Part shown: positions 33,360 to 40,310 of the stretch, piece by piece | Numbering within the stretch: the stretch's first letter is position 1 | Layout of the letters: every line of letters begins with the position of its first letter | The notes under the pieces: model-generated | Databases searched by the model: none | What the model was told of the DNA's origin: nothing | Seen by the model: the letters and a program-made list of their open reading frames with translations, nothing else | Program-made: the position numbers and the translations under genes | Source: Bacteroidales bacterium | GTDB lineage: Bacteria > Bacteroidota > Bacteroidia > Bacteroidales > UBA932 | DNA: 45,047 nucleotides | Direction of reading: 5' to 3' | Assembly (NCBI GenBank): GCA_024398365.1 | Contig: JAKSJG010000009.1 | Span: 1 to 45,047 of the forward strand

Positions 33360-34604
33360 ATGAAGACCCAGGAACTGCTCTCTGTCGGCATATTCTCTTC
33401 AGCTGAGATATCTTTCACGCTGCTGAGACCGTGCTGCTTCGACGGCAGGGTGTATTCCGGTCCGCTGTCCGCATCCTTCTCCGGTGGCAGGATAGCCTTC
33501 GACGGGAGGAGCTTCGATGTCGTGTCATTCGCCTGCGAAGCTGCGGATGATGACTTCTCTGATGCGGTATTCTCCCTGGACGGTGTCACCATAGGCGTGG
33601 ATTTCCACTGGGAGCGCAAGGAGACACAGCGTTTTGCCGGCAATCTCAAGCTCATCGTGGAAGGGGACAGGCTCACTGCCGTGAATGTCATAGGCATCGA
33701 GGATTACCTGCGCAGCGTCATTTCATCGGAGATGAAGGCTTCCGCACCTGCGGAATTCCTCAAGGCGCATGCCGTGATATCACGCTCCTGGCTCCTGGCG
33801 CAGATACGCAAGAAGGAGAAGAGCCTGCCGCGTCCCGCTCCGCAGGAGGAGGGAGGCCGCCTGATACGCTGGTGGGACCGCGAGGACCATCTCAATTTCG
33901 ACGTCTGTGCGGATGACCACTGCCAGCGCTACCAGGGCCTTGGCCGCGTTGCAGCCGCCAGGGTGGATGACGTGATACGCAGCACCTGGGGCGAAGTGCT
34001 CATGTATGACGGTCAGATCTGCGACGCGCGTTTCTCAAAGTGCTGCGGCGGGGTCACCGAAGTGTTCAGCTCCTGCTGGGAGGGTATCGACTACCCATAC
34101 CTCAGGAGCCTTGCTGATGCCCCGGCGGGGGTCGGGGATGCCTTCTGCAATACTACGGACAGGCGCATGCTCTCCCACGTGCTCAACGAATACGACCTCG
34201 AGACCATGGATTTCTACCGCTGGAAGGTCGAATATACCAGAAGTGAACTTTCCGCACTCATACGTCGCCGCAGCGGTATTGACTTCGGGGAGATACGCGA
34301 TCTGGTGCCTGTCCGCAGAGGCCCTTCCGGACGCATTGTGGAGCTGCGCATTGTCGGCAGCCTGAAGACTCTTGTTATAGGCAAGGAACTGCTGATACGC
34401 CGCTGGCTCTCGGAGAGCCATCTCAAGAGCTCCGCATTCGACGTGTCCTGGGAAGGTGACCGTATAGTGCTCAACGGCCGGGGCTGGGGCCACGGCGTGG
34501 GCCTCTGCCAGATAGGCGCAGCCGTGATGGGGGAGAGGGGTTATGCTTATACCGGAATACTCGAGCATTATTTTCCGGGCGCTGAATTGACAAAACAATA
34601 TTAA
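33360..34604 (+). CDS. SpoIID/LytB domain protein
   Basis: A 414-residue protein of the SpoIID/LytB family. In Bacillus SpoIID is a lytic transglycosylase that trims peptidoglycan glycan strands stripped of stem peptides, and LytB stimulates an amidase. The core starts around residue 105 (LTAVNVIGIEDYLRSVISSE, with the Glu of the catalytic region) and runs through HAVISRSWLL; the closing signature NGRGWGHGVGLCQIGAAVMG is intact. No clear signal peptide is visible at this start, which is odd for a wall enzyme. It is followed by an AmpG-like permease (3-base gap) and a NamZ-like exo-muramidase, suggesting a peptidoglycan turnover unit. Confidence 0.9.
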   Translation: MKTQELLSVGIFSSAEISFTLLRPCCFDGRVYSGPLSASFSGGRIAFDGRSFDVVSFACEAADDDFSDAVFSLDGVTIGVDFHWERKETQRFAGNLKLIVEGDRLTAVNVIGIEDYLRSVISSEMKASAPAEFLKAHAVISRSWLLAQIRKKEKSLPRPAPQEEGGRLIRWWDREDHLNFDVCADDHCQRYQGLGRVAAARVDDVIRSTWGEVLMYDGQICDARFSKCCGGVTEVFSSCWEGIDYPYLRSLADAPAGVGDAFCNTTDRRMLSHVLNEYDLETMDFYRWKVEYTRSELSALIRRRSGIDFGEIRDLVPVRRGPSGRIVELRIVGSLKTLVIGKELLIRRWLSESHLKSSAFDVSWEGDRIVLNGRGWGHGVGLCQIGAAVMGERGYAYTGILEHYFPGAELTKQY

Positions 34605-34607
34605 CAG

Positions 34608-35900
34608 ATGAATACAGCCAAGACCAAATCGCCGTGGACATGGGTCCCGACCCTTTACTTCTTCGAGGGACTGCCTTACTTCATTGTCAACACCATCTCC
34701 GTCATCATCTTCAAGGATCTCGGGATGGACAATGGCACGCTTGCGCTGCTGACCAGCCTTATCGGACTGCCATGGATGATCAAGCCGCTGTGGAGCCCTT
34801 TCGTGGACATATTCCGCAGCAAACGCTGGTGGATAGTCACCATGCAGATCATAATGGCCGTGACCGTGGCCCTGCTTGCGCTGACACTGCCGACCGCTTC
34901 GCCATTCACGCTTACACTGATACTTTTTGTCATAGCCGGATTCGCTTCCGCCACCCACGATATCTCAGCGGACGGATATTATATGATAGGCCTTGACAAG
35001 CACGACCAGAGTGTGTTTGTCGGCATACGCAATACTTTCTACAGGGTGTCGATGGTCTTCGGCCAGGGTGTCCTGGTGGTGATTGCCGGACTCCTTGAGA
35101 AAAAGACAGGTTCCGTCTCTCTGGCCTGGAAGCTGACCCTCGTCATCTCCGCAGTCATACTTGCCCTGCTCAGCTGGTATCATTCGTTCATTCTTCCCAA
35201 GGCTGAGGAGGAACGCCGCACAGAGACCAGGAGCGCAAAGTCGGTGCTTGCCGAATTCGGCGGGGCCTTCAGCAGCTTCTTCACCAAGAAGGGAGCCCTT
35301 CTGGCCATAGCGTTCATGCTGCTGTTCCGCCTTCCGGAGGCATTTTCAGTCAAGATGCTGTATCCTTTCTTCAGCGATCCGCTCACAGCGGGCGGCCTCG
35401 GCCTTGACAAGGAGGCATTCGGCCTGGTATATGGCACTGCGGGCGTCATAGCCCTGCTCGCCGGAGGCATACTCGGCGGCCTCGCCATTTCCCGCTTCGG
35501 CCTGAAGAAATGCCTTCTCCCGATGGCTCTCAGCCTCGCACTGCCCTGCGCGGTGTATCTGTATATGGCCCTCACGCAGCCTGCTTCACTCTGGACCATC
35601 GGCGCCTGCGTGGTATTCGACCAGTTCGGCTACGGTTTCGGATTCACTGCATACACGGTATATATGATGCGTTTCGCCGAAGGCCCGCTCAAGACCTCGC
35701 ATTATGCGATATGCACGGGCTTCATGGCGCTCTCGATGCTCCTTCCGGGAGCGGTTGCCGGCTATCTCCAGCAGGCTCTCGGCTATCGTGGCTTCTTCTG
35801 GCTCGTGATGGCCTGCTGCCTCGCCACCGTTGCAGTCACCCTCGCTGCCGGCCGCCGCGTCGAGCCATCCTACGGCTGCAGCAAATCATCACAGGAATAA
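34608..35900 (+). CDS. MFS permease, AmpG-like
   Basis: A 430-residue major facilitator protein with about twelve hydrophobic segments. The N-terminus TWVPTLYFFEGLPYFIVNTI and the loop GLPWMIKPLWSPFVDIFRSK resemble the AmpG group of muropeptide permeases, which carry GlcNAc-anhydro-MurNAc peptides from the periplasm into the cytoplasm. The location between a SpoIID-like wall enzyme (3-base gap upstream) and a NamZ-like exo-muramidase (15-base gap downstream) agrees with uptake of wall fragments. The exact cargo (muropeptide, MurNAc or a disaccharide) is inference. Confidence 0.85.
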   Translation: MNTAKTKSPWTWVPTLYFFEGLPYFIVNTISVIIFKDLGMDNGTLALLTSLIGLPWMIKPLWSPFVDIFRSKRWWIVTMQIIMAVTVALLALTLPTASPFTLTLILFVIAGFASATHDISADGYYMIGLDKHDQSVFVGIRNTFYRVSMVFGQGVLVVIAGLLEKKTGSVSLAWKLTLVISAVILALLSWYHSFILPKAEEERRTETRSAKSVLAEFGGAFSSFFTKKGALLAIAFMLLFRLPEAFSVKMLYPFFSDPLTAGGLGLDKEAFGLVYGTAGVIALLAGGILGGLAISRFGLKKCLLPMALSLALPCAVYLYMALTQPASLWTIGACVVFDQFGYGFGFTAYTVYMMRFAEGPLKTSHYAICTGFMALSMLLPGAVAGYLQQALGYRGFFWLVMACCLATVAVTLAAGRRVEPSYGCSKSSQE

Positions 35901-35915
35901 TAAACAGGAATGACA

Positions 35916-37190
35916 ATGAATAACAGAAAACGCTTCTTCCTATTCGCCATAGCTTTGGCGTCCATCTTCATCAGCTGCTCGGCGCAGACTCCGGTGGTTA
36001 AGACCGGTATCGAGGTGCTCCGCGACATGGACTTCAAGCCGCTCGAAGGCAAGAGGGTGGGCCTTCTTACCAACCCTACCGGCATCGACCGCAATATGGT
36101 CTCCACCGTGGACATCCTTCTCAATGCACCGGGCGTCAATCTCGTGGCACTCTACGGACCTGAGCACGGCGTGCGCGGCGACTCCTATGCGGGAGCTGCC
36201 ATTTCAGCCGAAGGCGACACTCTGATGGGTGTCAAGGTCTATTCCGTATATGGCAAATACCGCAAGCCTGCCCCTGAGATGCTCAAGGGCGTGGACGTTG
36301 TCATCTATGACATACAGGACGTAGGCTGCCGCTCATATACCTTCATCAGCTCTCTCGGTCTTATGATGGAGGCCTGCGCGGAACAGGGCGTCGAGGTGAT
36401 GGTGCTTGACCGTCCTAATCCTCTCGGCGGTCTCAAGGTCGAGGGCTGTCTCGTGGAGCCGGGATGCTACTCCTTCATCAGCCAGTTCCACATCCCGTAT
36501 GTGTACGGCCTGACCGTAGGCGAGCTTGCCACAATGCTCAATGAGGAAGGCCTTCTTCGCGGCCAGAAGGGCGTCAATGAGAAGCCGGCGCACTGCAAGC
36601 TGACTGTCATCCCTATGGAGGGCTGGCATCGCGACATGGTCTATTCCCAGACCGGTCTGCCATGGGTGCTTCCTTCTCCGCACATACCGGAAGCTACCAC
36701 CTCCTTCTTCTATCCGGTATCCGGCGTGCTGGGAGAGATTCCCAACTATATGTCAGTGGGCGTGGGATACACGGTACCTTTCCAGCTCTTCGGAGCGGAA
36801 TGGATCACTGATGCCGAGGCTTTCACCGCCCGTCTGAACGACCTCAATCTGCCGGGCGTGCGTTTCCGTGCCATCACCTACAAGCCTTTCTATGGCTTCG
36901 GTCAGGGCAAGGTGCTCCGCGGCGCGCAGGTGGTATTCACTGACTACAAAGCTGCAGTGCTTTCCGACATACAGTTCTATGTGATGCAGACAGTGGCCGA
37001 GATGTATCCGGCTCACCGCGTCTTTGCGGACCCTGCCGGCAAGATCGGCAACTTCGACGTGGTCACCGGTTCCAAGTACATACGCCAGACCTTCGCGAAG
37101 AACTGCCGCTTCGAGGACATCCGCGAATACTGGCACAAGGATGACGAGGCTTTCCGTGAACTGTCGGCCAAGTATTATCTCTATGACTGA
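35916..37190 (+). CDS. NamZ-like exo-beta-N-acetylmuramidase (DUF1343) lipoprotein
   Basis: A 424-residue protein of the DUF1343/NamZ family (GH171). NamZ enzymes remove terminal MurNAc from the non-reducing end of peptidoglycan fragments. The N-terminus is a lipoprotein signal (FISCSAQ). Conserved motifs are VGLLTNPTGIDR, LYGPEHGVRGD, YDIQDVGCRSYTFISSLGLM, VLDRPNPLGG and YVYGLTVGELATML. The ATG at 35916 has AGGAA at a good distance; an ATG two codons earlier is an alternative. It closes the run SpoIID-like, AmpG-like permease, NamZ-like. Together these could cut, trim and import peptidoglycan fragments. Confidence 0.9.
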   Translation: MNNRKRFFLFAIALASIFISCSAQTPVVKTGIEVLRDMDFKPLEGKRVGLLTNPTGIDRNMVSTVDILLNAPGVNLVALYGPEHGVRGDSYAGAAISAEGDTLMGVKVYSVYGKYRKPAPEMLKGVDVVIYDIQDVGCRSYTFISSLGLMMEACAEQGVEVMVLDRPNPLGGLKVEGCLVEPGCYSFISQFHIPYVYGLTVGELATMLNEEGLLRGQKGVNEKPAHCKLTVIPMEGWHRDMVYSQTGLPWVLPSPHIPEATTSFFYPVSGVLGEIPNYMSVGVGYTVPFQLFGAEWITDAEAFTARLNDLNLPGVRFRAITYKPFYGFGQGKVLRGAQVVFTDYKAAVLSDIQFYVMQTVAEMYPAHRVFADPAGKIGNFDVVTGSKYIRQTFAKNCRFEDIREYWHKDDEAFRELSAKYYLYD

Positions 37191-37243
37191 CTCTGCAGTA
37201 GCAGAAATGGGCAGGGAAGATGGGTGATAGGGTGGAAGTGTGT

Positions 37244-37987
37244 CTATAGCAGATGGTAGTTGCCGACGATAACCAGGGCTTCTGCGATGGAATTGACATT
37301 AAGTTTTTTGAATATCTTTTGTTTGTGACTTTTAACCGTACTTACGGAAATGCATAAATCGCTTGCTATTTCATTATTGGACATCCCTTTCTTTGCTCGT
37401 TGAAGCAGGGCTTTTTCACTGTCTGATAAAACAATCGTCTTGGAATCTTCTATGAATGTGTTTTGTACAAAATCATATTTCCATCTGATGCCGGACGGAG
37501 ATAAGATTTTACAGGATATCGATTTCTCGTTTGATGGCATTATAGAAAACAAGCCAAGATTAGCACTTCCGTCAGAGCGTACGGATAGGGGCGTATATTT
37601 TTGCGTGATATAAAATTTGCGTTCTTTCAATAGAATAGGAAAATCTACGATGCAAATATGCCTTGAATAATCCTCGGAAGATAACGACTTTATTATTTGG
37701 GGATACTCTGTTTTAAGGTGTAAAATTGTATTGAAATCTGTATCTGGAATCAATGACCAATACGGGTTATCGCCTGTTCGTTTATAGTCTGTATCAACGG
37801 CCTCGTTAATGTATATTAAATCATCAGTCATTGATAGTGTCTTATGATTGTCAAAATCGATAATAAATATACTTTGGTTACTTATTCTTGAGATAGCAGA
37901 ATAAAACAATTGAAGTGTGGCGAAATCCAGGAGAGATTCCTTCGGAGCAATCTCCTTTGTGCGATAAAGTCTGAGTATGTCTTCCAT
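37244..37987 (-). CDS. LuxR-type transcription regulator with unknown sensor region
   Basis: A 247-residue protein. The C-terminal ~65 residues are a LuxR/GerE helix-turn-helix (LSDSEKALLQRAKKGMSNNE, then IASDLCISVSTVKSHKQKIF). The N-terminal ~175 residues form a soluble domain I cannot place; it may be PAS-like in layout but has no firm motif. There is no receiver domain, so it is not a classical response regulator. The gene is markedly AT-richer than its neighbours and stands alone on the minus strand, which suggests acquisition. Its likely targets are itself or the divergent SpvB-like locus. A -7-like TATATTTG (38013-38006) lies upstream without a good -33 element. Confidence 0.82.
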   Translation of the reverse strand: MEDILRLYRTKEIAPKESLLDFATLQLFYSAISRISNQSIFIIDFDNHKTLSMTDDLIYINEAVDTDYKRTGDNPYWSLIPDTDFNTILHLKTEYPQIIKSLSSEDYSRHICIVDFPILLKERKFYITQKYTPLSVRSDGSANLGLFSIMPSNEKSISCKILSPSGIRWKYDFVQNTFIEDSKTIVLSDSEKALLQRAKKGMSNNEIASDLCISVSTVKSHKQKIFKKLNVNSIAEALVIVGNYHLL

Positions 37988-38036
37988 AAGATAATATGAT
38001 GCTTACAAATATAGTGTATCATTTAGAATTGAATCA

Positions 38037-38046
38037 TACTATAGTA
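38037..38046. repeat. 10-bp palindrome TACTATAGTA in the regulator's upstream gap
   Basis: A perfect 10-bp palindrome lies in the 166-base gap between the LuxR-type gene and the divergent SpvB-like gene. It may be an operator half-turn; no second copy was seen. The rest of the gap is AT-rich and holds the promoter at 38097-38128. Confidence 0.3.
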
Positions 38047-38096
38047 CAATTTGATATCTACATTCAACAAAAATGTCCTAAAGTATTACGAGCTGG

Positions 38097-38128
38097 TTTG
38101 AAAAAGAATGAAATGATACATTTCTTTG
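38097..38128 (+). promoter_or_regulatory. Promoter before the SpvB-like remnant
   Basis: TTTG at 38097-38100 and TTTCTTTG at 38121-38128, 20 bases apart, fit the consensus with one mismatch in the -7 box. The ATG is 25 bases further on. Confidence 0.55.
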
Positions 38129-38153
38129 TACTGAACAGTAAACACATATTTCT

Positions 38154-38774
38154 ATGATTAAAATTAAAAACTATCGGGCCGTCCTCACGGCCATTTCCAG
38201 TTTGTTTCTCTGTTGCGCCGCTGGTGCGCAGACCTACACGTACACCTACAATCCGGCAGGTGACCGCACATACAAGAGCGGTACGGGTCCGGAGGAAGTG
38301 GCCGGCAGGTCCTCTGCGGCTGCTGGCAACATTTCCGACCGGACTCCCGCCCGTGCCAGGACATCCTCTCCCGCTCCCAGGACCCTGTCCACAGGATCGA
38401 CGGTCGCCGGCGTGGACCTCTCATGCGACGTTGGCCGCATACCGGTCAGCTCCTCCGTCACACCCACTGGCGGCAGGACATACAGCATCGCCATACCGAC
38501 GGCGGCTGGCTGCAGGCTGGCACCCCAGATAGCCCTCACCTACAACAGCCAGGGCGGCGAGGGCATCGCCGGCTACGGGTGGCAGCTGTCGGGAACCTCG
38601 GCAATAACGGTGAGGAACAGGAACATATACTACGATGGAGCGCAGATGGAGGCGATGTACGATGACACCTGCGCCGCCTTTGCCCTCGACGGCGTACCTC
38701 TCGTCCCGAACGGACAGATCCCAAGCATACAGTACGGAGGTGTATCATATTTCTCACCGCCAACATCGGCTTGA
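38154..38774 (+). pseudogene. Truncated SpvB/RHS-like secreted protein, N-terminal part only
   Basis: The 206-residue frame starts with a signal peptide (to about residue 25, AAGAQ), then a Ser/Arg/Pro-rich stretch, then the opening of a SpvB-type domain: GGRTYSIAIPTAAGCRLAPQ, IALTYNSQGGEGIAGYGWQL and SAITVRNRNIYYDG. Full members are usually very large (SpvB/TcaC/RHS beta-propeller and YD-repeat proteins), so this is a stump of the 5' end. The frame runs straight into a 29-bp sequence (38756-38784) that also ends another gene remnant at 40197-40225, and it stops inside it, out of the frame used there. This points to a deletion or exchange. It is GC-rich, unlike the AT-rich genes on either side. 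The promoter is intact, so a short secreted product may still be made. Confidence 0.72.
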
Positions 38775-38784
38775 GATTCAATCT
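38756..38784 (+). repeat. 29-bp direct repeat, copy 1
   Basis: Exact copy of 40197-40225. Read in the barrel-gene frame it encodes TANIGLRFN plus Leu and a stop, the typical end of an outer-membrane barrel. Here it follows the SpvB stump in a different frame, so it looks like a junction scar. Confidence 0.88.
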
Positions 38785-38801
38785 ATAAATTGTTAACTTT
38801 G
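38771..38801 (+). promoter_or_regulatory. Promoter of the beta-barrel-type gene, partly inside the repeat
   Basis: TTG at 38771-38773 and TAACTTTG at 38794-38801 are 20 bases apart, an exact consensus. The -33 element lies within the 29-bp repeat; the -7 box is outside. The gene starts 19 bases downstream. Confidence 0.65.
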
Positions 38802-38820
38802 CTTGAAATCCACAGTTGAT

Positions 38821-39951
38821 ATGAAAACATACTCATTCAAGGCGCTCGCAATATGTCTCGCGATTTTTACTTGTGCACAGGTACAAGCTCAAAGCTGGGA
38901 GACAAAATATTTGAAGTACTGGTCTGACGGACCGCTGGATAGCTCAGACTTCATCAAAAGAAAATCTGCAGATAACAACACGATAGGTGTGCTGTCGCGT
39001 GCCATTGATTATAAATGGGGTTGGCAGCAGGTTGGAAACCTGCAATTTGAGACAGTCAATACCAGACTGACAATGGATAAGCTCAATTCATGGTACGATC
39101 CTGCGTTGGTAGGTGATCTGAAATATTTTCAAACTGAGTTTGACATTCTAGAAACACTTCGACGTCAGATGCAGAATGAAATAAACAATGACCCTTCAAG
39201 AGCCGCAGATATCATCAATTATTACGAAAGACTTTGCGACAGCAAGATTTCGGCTTTCTGCGAGGAATGTAAGTATGGCAAGGATAAGAGAGTTGTTGAC
39301 AGCATTGCCGCTGATATTTCTAAGGCTCTCGCAGAAGTACCCGAAGAACCGTTGATAGCTCCGAAAATCGGAAATAAAGAATATGGTTTATCCTTCTATG
39401 CTGGATATACATTTGAAAAATATACAGGTGCCGTAGGGATGGGCGTTCCCTATGGAAATTGTTTCAGGTTAGGACTAGGTTTATATTACGGTCCTGTCGG
39501 CCTTTTCGTAGATATTACCGGAGGCTCCGGCTCTGCACTCAAGACCAGTGATTTTTACTATGACGAGATTAACGACTACTGCTGGGTTCAGGATAGACCT
39601 ACTACCACTGGGGTATTCAACATACTGGCTGAATATCGCATATTTGATTCGAACTATTTTGCCATTGCCCCCTTTGCTGGAGTTGGAACCAGTTTTATTG
39701 AACAGGACATAGGTCTCGCCATGGCAAATGGAGATGAGCTGAGCAGCAGATTGTCGGGTATAAGGCTGTCCGCCGGCCTTAAATTGTCATACAAATATTT
39801 CCAGTCCATTGAGGATGGGGGTGTTTCAGAGCGGAACCTGAATCTCCTTCTTTACCCAGCTTTCACTAATTACAAAGGGCTGGGCCAATGCTACTCTTTT
39901 AATGTTGGCGTTTGTTTTGACTTATCAACCTGGAATACCAAATTAAAGTAG
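38821..39951 (+). CDS. Secreted protein with outer-membrane barrel-like C-terminus
   Basis: A 376-residue protein. A signal peptide (MKTYSFKALAICLAIFTCAQ, cut near VQAQ) is followed by a helical region (about 30-180) with no recognised motif. From about residue 190 a series of short amphipathic strands rich in Gly, Tyr and Phe (YGLSFYAGYTFEKYTGAVGM, FRLGLGLYYGPVGLFVDITG) has the look of an outer-membrane beta-barrel, ending YSFNVGVCFDLSTWNTKLK. The extra C-terminal residues after the last strand are unusual. I do not recognise the family. It is AT-richer than the SpvB stump before it, and lies between two scrap regions. The start at 38821 is preferred over one six codons earlier because it opens the signal peptide. 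Confidence 0.72.
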   Translation: MKTYSFKALAICLAIFTCAQVQAQSWETKYLKYWSDGPLDSSDFIKRKSADNNTIGVLSRAIDYKWGWQQVGNLQFETVNTRLTMDKLNSWYDPALVGDLKYFQTEFDILETLRRQMQNEINNDPSRAADIINYYERLCDSKISAFCEECKYGKDKRVVDSIAADISKALAEVPEEPLIAPKIGNKEYGLSFYAGYTFEKYTGAVGMGVPYGNCFRLGLGLYYGPVGLFVDITGGSGSALKTSDFYYDEINDYCWVQDRPTTTGVFNILAEYRIFDSNYFAIAPFAGVGTSFIEQDIGLAMANGDELSSRLSGIRLSAGLKLSYKYFQSIEDGGVSERNLNLLLYPAFTNYKGLGQCYSFNVGVCFDLSTWNTKLK

Positions 39952-39957
39952 TTATCC

Positions 39958-40089
39958 TTACAGTATATACTTGGTCATTCCACATAATGGAACTTTGTAT
40001 TGATTATATACGTCCCATTTGTATTCCCCTTCTTTTGACCAGTCATAATTGTCTTTCACGCAGGTTTCTCCCCAGGCAAAATAAGAGAA
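39958..40089 (-). pseudogene. Fragment resembling the end of a FISUMP-type domain protein
   Basis: On the minus strand an open frame of 43 codons, with no start codon, reads SYFAWGETCVKDNYDWSKEG and continues to a KY-containing end and a stop at 39958. The YFAWGET...YDWS...YKW pattern resembles the repeat of FISUMP (Fibrobacter succinogenes major paralogous) domain proteins, common in Bacteroidota surface proteins. An in-frame TGA lies directly upstream, so only a remnant is left. The match is from memory of the motif. Confidence 0.5.
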
Positions 40090-40091
40090 TC

Positions 40092-40229
40092 ATATTCATT
40101 TTCGGAAAGCTGACCAACGCTAACCTGATTGAGGGAAACAGGAGACCACAGAAGATGGAACTTGAAAAAGATCAGTTTGAGAATCTATCCAGCGTTACCG
40201 CCAACATCGGCTTGAGATTCAATCTGTAG
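40092..40229 (+). pseudogene. Tail of an outer-membrane barrel gene
   Basis: A plus-strand frame ends at TAG 40227-40229 with DQFENLSSVTANIGLRFNL, a typical barrel C-terminus with terminal aromatic-x-Leu. The frame is open back to 39987, but its first part overlaps the antisense FISUMP-like scrap, so only the last ~45 codons look like real protein. No start codon, signal peptide or barrel body is present. It is probably the leftover 3' end of a deleted gene. Confidence 0.5.
40197..40225 (+). repeat. 29-bp direct repeat, copy 2
   Basis: Exact copy of 38756-38784, here in frame with the barrel-gene tail (TANIGLRFN...). The two copies are about 1.44 kb apart and enclose the barrel-type gene and the FISUMP-like scrap. 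Confidence 0.88.
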
Positions 40230-40243
40230 TTGTCCTTATTAAT

Positions 40244-40288
40244 AAAGAAGGAGTGTGACCTCAAAGTTTCGAAGTCACACTCTTTCTT
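40244..40288. terminator. Bidirectional terminator before the DUF6515-type gene end
   Basis: GAGTGTGAC and GTCACACTC pair with further A/T extension (AAAGAA and TTTCTT), giving T runs on both strands. It can end the minus-strand gene at 40311 and anything read from the left. Confidence 0.82.
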
Positions 40289-40310
40289 GTGTTGCTGTAT
40301 GTCCTGCAGC

